A stretch of DNA of 64,000 nucleotides from the NCBI GenBank assembly GCA_033239525.1, contig BSYO01000002.1, positions 26,952,068-27,016,067 on the forward strand, read 5' to 3'. Below are positions 49,344 to 62,600 of the stretch, piece after piece. The notes under the pieces were generated by a model. The model was given only the letters and a program-made list of their open reading frames with translations, did not search any database and was not told the origin of the DNA. Made by a program: the position numbers and the translations under genes. This DNA comes from Nepenthes gracilis (Eukaryota > Streptophyta > Magnoliopsida > Caryophyllales > Nepenthaceae). Every line of letters starts with the position of its first letter. Position 1 is the stretch's first letter.

Positions 49344-50207
49344 ATGTATACGAGTGGATCGCTCTCCATTTCTCCCTTCTTTGATGGGAGTAACTATGCC
49401 TATTGGAAGGTCCGGATGAGAGCCTTCCTAAAATCTCTAGATGAGCGTGTTTGGGCACGTATCCAAATTGGGTGGACTCCACCCACTAGTTCCTCGGGCA
49501 ACGAACCAAAAGCCCTATCTTCATGGACCAAAGAGAAACTTGATGCATGTAATTGGAATAGTAATGGGTTACATGCTATTTTTATGGCTGTATCTCCCGA
49601 TAAGTTTAAACGAATTTCAATGTGTGAGACGTCCAAAGATGCGTGGAATATTTTAGAAATCACTCATGAAGGAACTAAGCTAGTTAAAAATTCAAAATTG
49701 CAAATGCTCACCACTAGATTCGAAGAAATAAGAATGAAAGATGATGAGACATTTGATAAATTCTATGCCCAATTAAATAATATTGTAAATTTCACATTCA
49801 ATTTAGGCAAACGAATCCCAAAAAATAGAGTTGTTAGAAAAGTTCTACGATCGTTGCCTGAACGATTTAGACCCAAAGTGACGGCGATTGAAGAGAGCAA
49901 AAATTTAGACAAATTAAAAATCGAAGAACTCAGAGGGTCCCTACAAACTTATGAGCACACATTGCCACAATCAAAGAAGAATAAATCTCTTGCTCTCAAA
50001 TCAAGTAGGGAAGAGCAAAACCGGGATTCCGATGAAGAATCGTGTAGTGATGATGACTTTACCTTATTTGTTAAGAACTTCAAAAAGTTTTTAAGGAAAA
50101 ATAAATCTTCATCAAACAAACAGGATGTGGACTTAAAACACTCACCGAAAATTGAGAAGAAAGACCGACGTGAACTCAAGGACTACAAATCAAAATCGAC
50201 TCAATGA
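49344..50207 (+). CDS. Gag protein (DUF4219/UBN2 type) of the gag-only element
   Basis: An open frame of 287 codons, the longest clean retrotransposon frame in the window. The N-terminal part has FFDGSNYAYWKVRMRAFLKS, the usual DUF4219 signature. It is followed by a UBN2-type gag region (about residues 60-210: SKDAWNILEITHEGTK, RSLPERFRPKV, IEELRGSLQTYEH) and then an acidic/Lys-rich tail. Structural capsid-like protein for packaging element RNA. The stop at 50205-50207 comes just before the zinc knuckle, which continues in the next segment, so this is probably a truncated version of a longer gag. Start chosen as the first ATG after the primer-binding site; MYTSGS is plausible but a nearby upstream non-ATG start cannot be ruled out. 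Confidence 0.75.
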   Translation: MYTSGSLSISPFFDGSNYAYWKVRMRAFLKSLDERVWARIQIGWTPPTSSSGNEPKALSSWTKEKLDACNWNSNGLHAIFMAVSPDKFKRISMCETSKDAWNILEITHEGTKLVKNSKLQMLTTRFEEIRMKDDETFDKFYAQLNNIVNFTFNLGKRIPKNRVVRKVLRSLPERFRPKVTAIEESKNLDKLKIEELRGSLQTYEHTLPQSKKNKSLALKSSREEQNRDSDEESCSDDDFTLFVKNFKKFLRKNKSSSNKQDVDLKHSPKIEKKDRRELKDYKSKSTQ

Positions 50208-51184
50208 GTTCAATGTCATGAATGTAAAGTTTTGGCCACTATCGGGCTGAATGCTCAAACCTTAAACGCCAATAAGGTCAAGCCTTTAATGCTAATGTGA
50301 CCCTTAGTGATGACAAAGAAGAAGAGGGTGAAAAATGTTCCGACGATGGCCCCGTCAAAGTACATGGCTTTTATGACCTCTATATGTGACAATGTCAGAG
50401 AATATTAATCAACGATGACTCGAGGCCGAAGTCGGAAGTTGAATTTGATGGCCTTCAAGAAACTTACGATAAACCTGTTTAGGAAATGTTTGAAAGTTAA
50501 GAAACTAAATAGAACCCTAAACGGTAGGATCATAGATTTAGAAAAGGGCAACGCATCTCTACAATCCGAGTTAAACTCTAAAACTCAAGAAATTGAGAAT
50601 CTGAAAGTCTCATTTACTAAGCAAATAACATCTTTAGAATCTAAACTTGAGGCCTCTCGAAAAGATTTGAAACAATTCTTAAATGGGTCTACAAAATTAG
50701 ATCATATGCTCCGGTTGGGCAAAATTGGTGAAAATAAACAGGGTTTGGGGTATGTTGCCAATTTTATACAAACTGATGTGAAACCTAAACTCGTATTTAT
50801 TCCCGCCACGAAAATTTCACACAATCATGCCTACACACCCAAAGTCATCAAGGCCGTGCCTCAACGTGTGAATAATGATTTGGCTCAACTAATCTAGGTA
50901 ATCACAAGGCTATGAACAATTCTTCCACCCCTAAGTTTGTGCCTACCTATCATGCATGTGGGAAAGTTGGTCACATTCGTCCACGGTGCTACATCATGAA
51001 TCTTTTGCACAACCAAAGACTAGGGTTAAACATGAATAAACTTGTTGATCACTTTCAACGTTTGGATGTACAAGTTAAAAGTTTGAATGCAAAAGTATAT
51101 TCAGTGAGACAAGTTTGGGTTAAGAAAAGTGAGCTACATTACCCCTTGGCCATTCGTGATAAAAAGGGGGAGATAAATATTTGA
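50208..51184 (+). pseudogene. Broken C-terminal part of gag (zinc knuckles, coiled coil)
   Basis: Directly after the gag stop, a CCHC knuckle (CHEC ... about 50218-50262) is split by a one-base frame change. A coiled-coil-like segment (50415-50897, e.g. LEKGNASLQSELNSKTQEIE) and a second knuckle (about 50946-50990) that reads YHACGKVGHIRPRC, with the first Cys replaced by Tyr, follow. The frame ends at 51184 with no transition to a protease. In complete copia relatives the protease follows this knuckle region. Confidence 0.7.
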
Positions 51185-51618
51185 TTCACTTTGATAGGAG
51201 GAGCTTAGGGGAGACAGAGCGGAGCCTGCTTATTTTGGGGCTTATTTTGGGAGAGTTTTTATTATTTTCATGATTATTTCAGTTTATTATTACTGTTAGG
51301 GGGAGTATTGATTATTTTTGTTAGGGGAAGAATTGTTGTATGTTATATTGATGTATGTACCATGCATGCTGTTATGTTATTATTTTTTTTGCTTTGTTGG
51401 TACTAATCTTCTTGATCAGGAATCTGAAATTCCACAAGTGTCAATGCAAGTTTTCATCCGATCACCTCAAGCAGTTCTAGTATAGCTATTTATTTTTTGT
51501 GTATCACTAGGCGTAGGTTTTCATGTACACGGGTTTTATCTCGGTGGTGTCAACCCGTGATTCTCTCTTGTATTTCTTTATTTTATGAGTTTTGTCACGA
51601 AATTGCCAAATGGGAGAT
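51185..51618. other. 3' untranslated region of gag-only element
   Basis: T-rich non-coding sequence with GGGGGAGTATTG-type stretches and a terminal polypurine tract ending at 51617, directly followed by the 3' LTR. Confidence 0.65.
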
Positions 51619-52599
51619 TGTTAGAGACATTTTGTCTAATTGGCATATTCCGTGACCATATGTTTTATAGTATCGATGTCCGGTTGTAGGTTGTCGGGTT
51701 AATGTCTGTTTTGTCCGGTCCGCCCTCCAGTCGCTCGAACCTGTCCAAAGCCTTCCCCCTCGCCTCTCACTCGATACCCGCTCGAGCCTAAAATCCAGAA
51801 GGTCCCCGGCTCGCCAGGAGCTCGAGATCCGCCCGAGCCGAAAATCCAGTAGGGGGCCCGCTCGCTGCGCGCTCGAGCGCCGGTCCAACGGGCAAAATTT
51901 TTAAACGCATTTTTGGCTCCACTATAAATTCATACCTTATTTTCTTGAAACCCTAAACACGCCACAGCCTTTGTTGAAATCTTGGGAAGCCATTAAACTT
52001 GAGAAGAAAGCCTTACATACTTCATTAATTTAGCTTCTCTTGAGAAAACCAATAGGACATAACTTTGAACTTCATGATCTAAATAGTTTTCTCACCATTT
52101 TTCTTTTTCTTTGTCCATTCAAACCTTCCATCCTTTTACCTGCGTTGGAGACATTGGTTCGTGAAGAAGGAGACTCGTTCGTGATTGGCAATTCAAGTGG
52201 TTCGAGGAAAGATTGACGTGAAGACCGGAAGGAGTCCGGCCCGTTCGTTGCCAGGCAAATCCAAGGAGTTCCTTGGTAGGGATCACGTGACGGGAGTAAG
52301 TCGGCTAGGTTAAGACGTCGTTACCGTGATGATCAGTAAGTTGATTTTCATAGTTCATTGCTTCCCTGGCCGTTGAAGCCCAGAGTGTTTTTCTCGATAC
52401 CGTGGGTATCGAGTTTTCACTTCGTCACCAAAAATCGTGTCTTTATTATTATTGTTCATCATTATATATATTGTGTGTGCTTATTGTCTCGTTAGCATCT
52501 ACAAATAAATATCCTTTACGTGTATCGGATATTTATATATATTGTTTCCGCTTATAATTTTGGGGTCGAAACTCGTTAGCACCAAAACGTGCTTTTTCA
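51619..52599 (+). repeat. 3' LTR of gag-only element
   Basis: 981 bp, TGTTAGAGACATT to GCTTTTTCA. It differs from the 5' LTR at many positions (e.g. 52310-52340 versus 49015-49040), so the insertion is not very young. Confidence 0.85.
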
Positions 52600-53817
52600 T
52601 TTTCGATTAGTTCTAGTTAAAAAATGACTCACTGTGGGACTATTCAAATCGTGACTATCTCTATCCATTGTATTGATATGGAACGTATTTGATAATACAT
52701 GTCGTTATTAAACATTATATATGCAAAATTAGCATTATTTTATCTCATAATTATATTTAAATATAACTTATATTCTAAGATGTTATTATATTTAATTATT
52801 TACTTACCTATTTAACAAGCATGTTCAATTTTATTGATATTAATACTTATATCATTCTAATCATTAAATAATATCTTAGTTATTGATTTTATATTCATTA
52901 TAAATTATATAAATTTAGAATTTTAGAAAAACAAGGGTTTTAATTATATATACAAATCTCTACATTGCTATTCTAAATTATTACTCAATGGGACACACAC
53001 TTCAATAATGATACGACAGTCATGATCATGCCGGTGAAAGTGGTCCGAAATTGACAACAATGGCAAAATTCTTGATATTTTTAGAAGGTAAAAGGGTGTT
53101 CAACCGATTCAGATTCATTTGATATTGAATTTTATAAAATGAAGTTCAATTATATAATTAATATAGAAATAAAATATAAAAATTTACGTTTAACTATTTT
53201 TTAGAAAGGCATAATTACTGATAAAATTAATTAATATGGCTTAATCTTGTCGAATTAAATTTTTTTAATAAATATCTAATTTTATTTTTAATTCATACCG
53301 AGAATTTAAATACTGACTAGAGAGATTTTAGAGGAGGCTATTGGACTTTTTAACACTGATTTACAAACCATAAATCGCAATAAGAGTTTAGATGATCAAG
53401 AGTGAATTTTTAGATTACTCTTTAATGTTTAAATTAACAAATGACTCTAATGATTGAGTAAAAATGACAAAATATAAGAGAATGAGGCTCTAAGAGTATT
53501 TTGTGGAGATGATATATTCTAGATGGCAGGTTTATAACCTCTTTGTACAGACTAAAAAGCGTTTAAGACTGTTGTTAAAGTTTAGAGATTATAGTAATCA
53601 ATAACTAATAAATTTTGATATGTAAGCAGGTCTTTGGATTATAAGATACTAAAGATGCTTTGTTCGCAAATTTGTAAAATGTCCCTGATCCAATATGTTA
53701 TTGCTGTGTTAAGAGTCTTTGTACTCATAAGGCGCACAGCTTATTACATGGTGGGCTAAGTAATCACCTATAACTGACCATTTTTATTTTGGGTGTTATT
53801 GATAACTGGTCAATAAT
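52600..53817. other. Spacer upstream of P450 copy C, continued
   Basis: Resumes the unit spacer interrupted at 48316 (compare 13402 onward). AT-rich, non-coding. Confidence 0.6.
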
Positions 53818-54298
53818 CGATTTCGATACGAGAGTTTAAAGCCTTTAAAATTAATTGTCGTGTCAATAAACGTAATTTAGTGAGTTTTTTTTTCAGAATT
53901 TTTTTGATTAGAGCTATAATAATGGGTAATATCTCATGAATTTTAGTATTCAACCCGCATATTTATGAATATGGGTTTAGTGAGTAATTTTGAACTATTT
54001 TTCATTACAGCTCTAACATTAGTTCATATATCCTCAATTTTAGGATCTACCTGTTACGTTTATAGACATGAATTTAATAAGTAATTTTTGAACCGTGTAT
54101 TGATTAGAGTCCTAATTTTAAATCATATCACTTTAATTTCATGATCTAATTATTACATTTATGGACATTGTCTTAGTGGATAATTTCTAGCTGTTCATTG
54201 ACTAAAGTTTTGATGTTAGGTTACATCCCCACAATTTGTAGAATCCAATTGCCATGTTTATGGATGCGAATTTAGGGAGTAGTCTCAAATTGTTTGTT
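53818..54298. repeat. Degenerate ~98-bp tandem repeat, spacer 3
   Basis: Third copy of the block described at 14626; full units from about 53904. Confidence 0.7.
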
Positions 54299-55357
54299 AA
54301 AAGATTATTATCAATCTATTTTAACAAAAAAAAAGCCTTTTATTTATTTTTCTTTTTATAAATAAATGAAAAATAAAAGGTTTCTTAATTTGCTAAGCGG
54401 ACCACAACTTACGAAATTAAATTGACGTGTTGACACTGCACAACCCAATTAATAATAATTGAAATTAATCCAAATATAATTCGTCCAGCCCTCTCGATCG
54501 ACTGGGCCCTACTCCGTTCTATTTGATAGAGAGTGATTATGACTTTTTTTAAGTTCATTTTTAATAAATAGCATTTTTTTATTTTATTATTAATAAATCA
54601 ATTAGAAATTATTAATCACATGCGTATTTTAATTTTTTAAGAAATAAAAAATAAATACACTCATAATCCTATCCAGTTCTAGGGGCGATATGATGCGTAT
54701 ACCGTACGATGTCTATATGAAATTGTGGCATAGCCGTCAGATAAAAACCCGATACCCATTATTTATTTTCTTAGTAAAAAAATATATTTTTATATTTTTA
54801 ATAATAAAAAATGATTGGCATTGAATTTTCATTAAACAATTATGATGCTATATCATACATGTGTCGTACGAAACCGCATCGTAGCACCCTCGTTCACATC
54901 ATATCCCGGTGGCAACTTGATAGTGGTGGTGACTTGGTGGTAGTGGCGTTAATTGGGTGGTGTCGGAGTAAATTTTGAAAGTAGTAAATAAGTTCAGTTA
55001 GTATTGTATTTTTACTTATTGACTTTATCCATGTCTAATCCGTGTCAAAGAATACAAATCTCATTTATCAGGACAATCTTTGCTGTTACTTACTTTTATT
55101 AATAAAATGCGTGGTTTCGATATTAATTGTAGTGCATACAAAATTTTGATATACTTATACCCTCATTTCTTCAATGTCGTAGATCATCCACTTACGTAAA
55201 TTATTTTAGATGGATAAACACCTTATATAAATTCACACAAGGTCGAAAGTTATAGTTAAACGAGTTGACATTAGAATATTTCTCTAATATTTTTAAATTT
55301 TTTTAAAAAAATATATTTAAATATATCATCTTTTGAATATGTTATATTTAATATTGT
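54299..55357. other. Spacer sequence
   Basis: AT-rich non-coding DNA aligning with 15104-16162 and 29856-30917. Confidence 0.5.
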
Positions 55358-56336
55358 TGTATCCTGGATCCAAATTTTGAACAGATTTGAGTCAAGTCGA
55401 GCGTCTGAATCCGACTCCGTTCACCAAATCTAGATCCTGCATACCTCAACTACAAATAAGAGGTCAGGTAACGGTAGGCGTTTGTCCCATTGTAAACACT
55501 CCGACGTCAAATTAGAAATCGACCTTCGAATTAAGAAGGTAAAAGGAAATGGGAGCAAATGAGAATACTGGAAAAGAATATTTGTGATGGGGGTTTGCTC
55601 TCGGTGAGAATGGCTTTTGCGGCTCTTGTGGAATGTTGGCTCTTGGCACTATGTTTGTAAGGAATGTAGTGAGAGAGAAAGAGAGCCTCGATATAAAGCA
55701 TGGAAACTTTATAATAGAGAGTTTTGGCAGGATATGGAAAGCGCTTGTGTGCGAAACTAAGAGCGTGTATTAGAGTGAGAACTCCATGGGCTTTTGTAAC
55801 TGTAGTGCTGGGTTGCCTCCATTGTGCAGAATGGCTTGATACCCGTACTCCGTTGGGATCACTGTCTTTTCTGACGTAGGAGCCTTCATGGCGGTAATCA
55901 TTGCTAACTTGATTGCTTTCCTTCTACATTCTCAGAAGAGTAGAATTTACTACAAATAGGATGAGGATTTTGGTGCTTTCATTCAAGGAAGCGTGTTGAT
56001 CCTGGAGGCGATCATTTATGATGAAAATTGCCTTTCTATGGAGAGCGCTAAATCGGGAATAAGACAGGTTGTTGGTCGAGAACGGAAGTGTGGGCCAAAT
56101 TGGGGCTTGACCCACTTGAAGCTTGCTCTCGGGCGGCTCTATTAGTGATGCTTTCGGTCAACGAAAGCGTAGACCCTTGCGTGAGCCCTTGTTATGTCAT
56201 CTGTTATTGAGCTTTTCTTTGCTCATTGGCCTTTCGTCCGGTTAACGGTGGCGTTGACCGCCTAGGCATATATGGGTCTTTGTTGATTTGGGTTGTTTCC
56301 CTTCGAAAGCAAACTTATTATCATGCGTGCCTATCA
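55358..56336 (-). repeat. Gypsy LTR remnant, inverted-pair arm 1, spacer 3
   Basis: Starts TGTATCCTGGATCCAAA, aligns over its length with 16163-17131 and ends near CCTATCA. Confidence 0.65.
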
Positions 56337-57588
56337 AATATACTTAAATATTTAATTAAATTTATTTCTCTATATTTTATATTTATTTATATCGTCAATA
56401 TTATACGATGAAAATCATAATCGTACATTTAAATATTAGATTTAATATTGTATAATAGTTAATTATAAGTTTGTTAGTAATAAAATAAAATATTTTAAAA
56501 AAATATTTAATTATTTTAATTATCTTTTAATTTGTATCCAAAATTAAAAAATATTTAATTATTTTAATTATCTTTTAATTTGTATCCAAAATCAATTTGG
56601 CCGATTTGATATTTTAGTTGTATAAGATGGTTAAAATAGAACGGAATGATTTCCGCTGTTTAACATTAAGTAAGTTGAATTCTATTGTATTCCACAGTCA
56701 ACCTTCATCTTCTTATATTTGAAATTATTGAGTTTGTATAGCATTCTAAATTATTGTTCACAAAAACGTTGTTCTATAACAATAATGTTTAATTTTTTTT
56801 ATATAATAAGAAATAAATTGAAAAAATATCATTGACATAAAATAAATAATATTACATGCATATTTTATATAAAATATTATATGGGTAATTAAAATTTCTA
56901 AAACCAATAATTTTTTTATGATTCATAATTTTTATAAATTCAATGTGTAATAACTCAAATATAAGGCAGATGATTATATAATAATCGTACATCACTAATT
57001 GAATAAATATAAAATTTTACTTATATTAATTCTTAAAATAATTATTATTTAAATTATAAATACACAGATAATATAACTTTTAATAATATGCCAAAATATT
57101 TTTATCTGCCTCAATTATAAATATTTCTATAAGTACCTTTCGAATCTGTAACTTTTTGTCATAAGAAAAGATTCAGAATAATTTATTCTGTCAGTCACTT
57201 TCGATTTAGGATTTGATCGTATTGAAAATTATAACTTTACACCATCTAAAAATATTAGATTAATTTAAATTAATAACAATAATTGTCTCTCATATTTTTT
57301 ATATATTATTTTAGATGTCTGATATTTTTAAAATTTTTACACATATTCTTTTAAATTTTTGACCGCGCTGTCATTTATTAATTGTTAATTAATTTAATTT
57401 TAAAAAATTTTTAAATAATATTTGAATGTTTCTATTGTTTGTTCAAAACTAGAAGGGGTACCAATATCTCAGATATGTTGTGATTATAATATTTAAGAAT
57501 TATTATCAAAATTAGTAAACCCAGTGTAGAAGTATCAAGACAAATTTATCAAATCTTTATGCTCTTGAAACTAAAAAATTATATAATG
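56337..57588. other. Spacer between inverted LTR remnants, unit D
   Basis: Aligns with 17132-18390. Contains a 51-bp tandem duplication (56496-56546 and 56547-56597, unit ending TTTGTATCCAAAAT). Lacks the (AAT)n run at its right end. Confidence 0.55.
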
Positions 57589-58336
57589 ACCGGCCTGAGA
57601 GCAAGCCTCCAGTGGGTCAAGCCAATTTGGCCCACACTTCCGTTCTCAACCAGCAACTATCTTATTCCCTGATTTTGTGCTCTCCACAAAATGCAATTTC
57701 CATCATAACAATCACCTCCAGGATCAATGCGCTTCCCTGAAGGAAAGCACAAAAATCCTCCTCCTGTATGCAGTAAATCCTGACGGTTATAGAATGTAGA
57801 ACGAAAGCAATCAAATTAGCAAAGATTAGCGCCATGAAGGCTCCCATGCCAGAAAAGACAATCATCCCAACGGAGTATGGGTATCAAGCCATTCTGCACA
57901 ATGAAGGTAACCCAGCACTACTGTTACAAAAGCCCATGGAATTCTCACTCTAATACACGCTCTTAGTTTCGCACACAAACACTCTCCATATCCTGCCAAA
58001 ACTCTCTATTATAAAGTTTCCACGCTTTCAAAATACTTAGGCTCTCTTTCTCTCTCACTACGTTCCTTACGAACACAGTGCCAAGAGCCAACACTCCACA
58101 AGAGCCACAAAAGCCTTTCTCACCGAGAGCAAACCCCCATCACAAATACTCTTTCCCAGCATTCTCATTTGCTCTCATTTCCTTTTACCTTCTTAATTCG
58201 AAGGTCGATTTCTGATTTAGGTGTTGAAATATTTACGGTGGGATAAAATCCTACTGTCATCTGACCTCTTATTTGTAGTTGAGGCATGTAGGATCTAGAT
58301 TTAGTGAACGGAGTCGAATTCATACACTCGACTTGG
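57589..58336 (+). repeat. Gypsy LTR remnant, inverted-pair arm 2, spacer 3 (truncated)
   Basis: Begins ACCGGCCTGAGAGCAAG, inside the sequence of 18418-19290. The first ~115 bp and the neighbouring (AAT)n run are deleted relative to the other two spacers. Confidence 0.65.
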
Positions 58337-59681
58337 TTAGAAATATTTATATTAGATATCGAGTGGTCTGATGATTAGAAAATTTAAACTGTTTATCTAA
58401 TGAATAGTTATATGAGCCACGAGATGAATAGTCGGGTCAAATAAATCATCAATATACTCAATTGACAGGTATTAAATTTAAAATTGTGTAACTATTGGAC
58501 CATTCAATTTAAAAACCGCGTAACATCTCAATTAATGTATAATCATGTCTTTTTAAAATGGATATATTGATTGATAATAAGATTATAAATATATTTATTT
58601 TCTCTAAACGAATAAGAAAAATAATTACCAAAATAGCAAGTACAAAGTTCTAATATTGCAAATATTCACAAATTTTACAAATGTTAGAGTAAAGCCATCA
58701 AATCTTTAACTCTCCTTTCTTTTATCATTATCCTCTTATCATCTTTCCATTTTATCGCACACAACAAGCGATAAGGCAAAGCGTATGGCGCACGAATGTC
58801 CATCGATTACATATTAGGTATATGTATTATACCTTAAACACATATATGCATAATTCAAACGCATATTAGGTGGAAAAAATTTTGTTTGAATTACACACAA
58901 GTATCTCAAAGACGTCCTTCAAACGCATCTTGATTGACTAGAATATGCAAACTGAGCTATGTTTTTGGCCTTAAATAGGAGAAAATTTTGAGTGCTAGTT
59001 GAAACATAGCTAGATTGAACACGCAAATTTATAAAAAGAATAATTCGGCTTATAATGTTTGTGCTATGTGATAATTTAAAGAATGGCCAAGTTATTTTTA
59101 AATATAATATACATAATTTTATGTTATATTATAAAAAAATTACAATAAAGATTTTTAGTGCCCACTTTTTATTGACACTCTGATAAGTGCGAAATTTCAG
59201 TAGTTAAAGTTATACTAAATAACACACTAGATTTTTAATGTAATAATAATTTAATTATAGTAATTTAGATGCCAAGTAGTATTTGAATAAATTAAAATTT
59301 ACTAAATTTATCTTATACTTTTAACAGTTTAATGTTAAATATTACTGTTAGTAGTACGAAAAGCTCTATTATGAAAGAACTCTAACTTTCATTTTTTTAC
59401 CGGAGATATGACTATAAGTCAAAATACAATAACCTTACCTTTATTTAACATGTTGGATACATTGTTATATTATACTAGCAAAATGAAGAATTATCCCACG
59501 CTAAATTAAGAAAATATTGACATAACAAGTAAGACTTTTCCATATTGATTCAAACAATACAAATTTAAACATTACTAGTGTGACACGAAGAACAAAAGAA
59601 AAATTTATTCCATATCATCCTTTTAAGTAGAAAGTCACTAGGCTCGTGATAGGAGCACTAACGCCATTAAAACTTGTGTTT
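58337..59681. other. 3'-flanking spacer of P450 copy D
   Basis: AT-rich, aligns with 19291-20631 and 43725-44766. Non-coding. Confidence 0.6.
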
Positions 59682-62600
59682 CTAGCATATTGATTCATGC
59701 GGTGTGGTTTGGCAACAAGAACCAGATCCGTTATCTTATGCATGCTTATACCGTAAACTTCAGTCAAATCCAAATCTTCACTCGAACACCCAACGGAAGT
59801 TCCCAATCAAATCTGAAGAAGAAGACAAGCAAGAGCAAGCTCAATGGTCACAGCCCTAATGCGATTCTTGGGACAACCTCTTCTTCCAAAGAAAGGGCAA
59901 CGACTCAAAATCCCGCCCCCATGAAATCAATGTCGCAGCCTATAAAGCGATCTGGATTGAATCCCTCTGGACTCTCCCACGATTTTGGGTCCCTCCCTAT
60001 TTCCCAAACGTTGACAAAAACTCGGGATTTTGCAGGGATTTCATACTCATCGATGGTAACGTCCTGAATCGACTCCCTTGGCAAAAGCACCGGAGACGGG
60101 GGGTGAAGGCGAAAGGTCTCTTTGATGATTGCTTTGAGATAGTAAAATTGATGCAAGTCCTTCTCTGAGACTTGCTCTCTTTTTGGAATGATTTTTTTCA
60201 CATGCTTGTGCTTGCCTCATCGCTCTTGGGTTCATGATTAGTTCGGTCATTGCCCAATCCAAGACTATAAATGTTGTATATCTGTTCTGCGGCAAACATA
60301 TCCCGAACTTAACGTATTAGTAGCGTTAACTAGTGAAAATCTATGTTTGTAATTATTATGTAGCAACTCAAGTCTGCATGAAAATATATGATTTGGTTTG
60401 GGCCATAATTATAGTCTTATACTCTCACGGTTTTGTTATTCCTACACTTTCGTAGAAAAATACATGTTATCATTTAGATGTCTAACCTATATAAGGCACC
60501 TCATTTTTCTATCCCTAGGTAATGTGAAATTTTAGATATAAGATCTCACATTCAACCCCGTTGAAGAAACGTCGTTCTTGGCGTGTGTGGCATGGTTGAA
60601 GACAGCGAGCTTAATTCTACACATACGAGTTTACATAATAACATATTATTTGCTTGAGTTATTATTATAAACCTACATTCTTTCGATTTTATTAATCTGA
60701 AAAAGGCGTATTATCGAGAAAATATCTTGTGTTATTAAGAAAATATCTAACTCATATTATAAAGTATCTCACCTCTCCTTTTCTAGACAATATAGGATTT
60801 CAGATACCAACTCTCACACTAATATGATAGTTTAGTACATAAACTATGCAATATGCTCAAGTCTCAATAGCATCTTATTAACACATCGTAATATTTAGAT
60901 GGAAACATATTGGCTATTTTTATTAATTTATTTTTTAAAAGTATAAATTTATACGTTTAAATGTATCAAATATTAATTTTTATAAAAAAATAGTATCTAC
61001 ATGTTATGTAAATGTATAAACTCTGTATAATTTAAAAAGCTTTTTGGTATTTTGACATTGAAGGATATTAAGATAAATTACAATAAAATATATTAAAACT
61101 TTTAAATATAAAAATATATTTAAAAATATTGTTAAATGTTAGTGTATGACTCTATTTTAATAAAAAAATAATTTATTTTATACAGTAAGACCTAATATTT
61201 TAATAAAAATAAAAAATATTATCATATTTTTAATTATTGTTTTATCTCAATCATGGCATCATATTGATCAAATAAATAGGTATAAGAGAGCCTCTATTAT
61301 TAAAAGGAATAGAGAAGATTATTTTTAAATATAAATTATTTATTTTTAAATATATAATTAAAATATAATAATACTTTTTATAATTTATAATTTTTTAAAA
61401 TATAATTAAATTATTATTATTTATTTTAAAATAAATAATTTAAATTTAAAAAATAATCATCTATTTTTTGTTTCTGTATGTTGCACACGGATTTTGGGGG
61501 CGTCCAACGCCCAGCGCCATCCAACGTCTCGTTTGGGCCGTTGGATTGAAAAATCTGACGGCCAAAAATTTATAATAAAAAAATATATAATTTTTATTTT
61601 TAATATTTTTTTTATATTTTGATTATAAAAATATAAATTTTAATATTTTTTATTTTTAAATTTTATAATATTTTTTTTTTAAAAAAGGGGGCGTTGAAGG
61701 GAGCTCCGCGCTAGACGCACCCTCGTTCCTGTTGCACACAGTTCTATGCTGAAATTGACAAAAATTGTGTTGATGATCACTTACCAAAAGAATGGCCTTA
61801 ACATTGTTCATGGTGAGAGACATTTCCGAACTTGCATTCTTCTGTACGTCAAGTAAAACATCTAGAAGATCCTTCTCTCGAGTCTTCTTCCTCCCTGGAT
61901 CTAGACGTTCTTCAATCAACTCATCAAAGAATTTGTCGAACCGCCGAAAGGTTTTCTCAAGTCGAGATTTATAGCCTGTAATAGTGTGGATGAACTCCAT
62001 GGAAGGGAAGAAATCTCCCATGCTAAAACCTCCGAGCAACTCTTGGCTCTCCACGAGCATGCTATGGAAACCATGGCGATCGTAATCCCCTGCCTCGGAG
62101 AAATTTCTTCCGAGAACCACACGACAAAGGACGTCGTTCGCGTAAAGCCGAAGCTTCTCTGACAGGTTTACTGTTCTAGGGCTAGATTCTGCTTCAATCC
62201 TGTGAATTAGGCGGTAAACCTCTTCCGCCCTTGCGAAACCGAATGATTCAACTCTTTTCGTGCTTAATAGCTCGAGTATACAAATCTTTCGTATGTGTCT
62301 CCAATAACTGCCGTAGGGGGAGAAGGCGATGTCCGTGCTATCGTAGAAGAGCCATTTGGCGGAGAAAAGCTGAGGGCGACTAGAAAACGGAAGGTCGTGT
62401 GTTTTCATCACTTCTTTTGCCATGGCGGCGGAAGAAACCACCACCGTCGGTACCTCGCCGAGTTGTAGGAAGATAATCGGACCTAATTTCTGAGACAGTT
62501 TGGTGAAAGATCGATGGGGCATTTTACCGAGCTGGTGAAGGTTGCCGATGAGTGGCAGCTTCGGAGGGCTTGGTGGTAGATTTGGCTTTGGTTTTCGTGC

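Larger units (their letters stand above)
48317..52599 (+). mobile_element. Non-autonomous gag-only copia-type retrotransposon
   Basis: Two LTRs (48317-49300 and 51619-52599) flank 2.3 kb of internal DNA. It encodes only gag-like sequence: no protease, integrase, RT or RNase H motif is present. A GCCAAATGGGAGAT polypurine-type tract directly precedes the 3' LTR, as in copia SIRE-like elements. TTGGTAGCAGAGACTC after the 5' LTR is the probable primer-binding site. It is inserted in the P450 upstream spacer, which resumes at 52600. The flanks share only a short T-rich overlap, so the target duplication is unclear. Structure fits the TR-GAG class described in plants. Confidence 0.8.
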
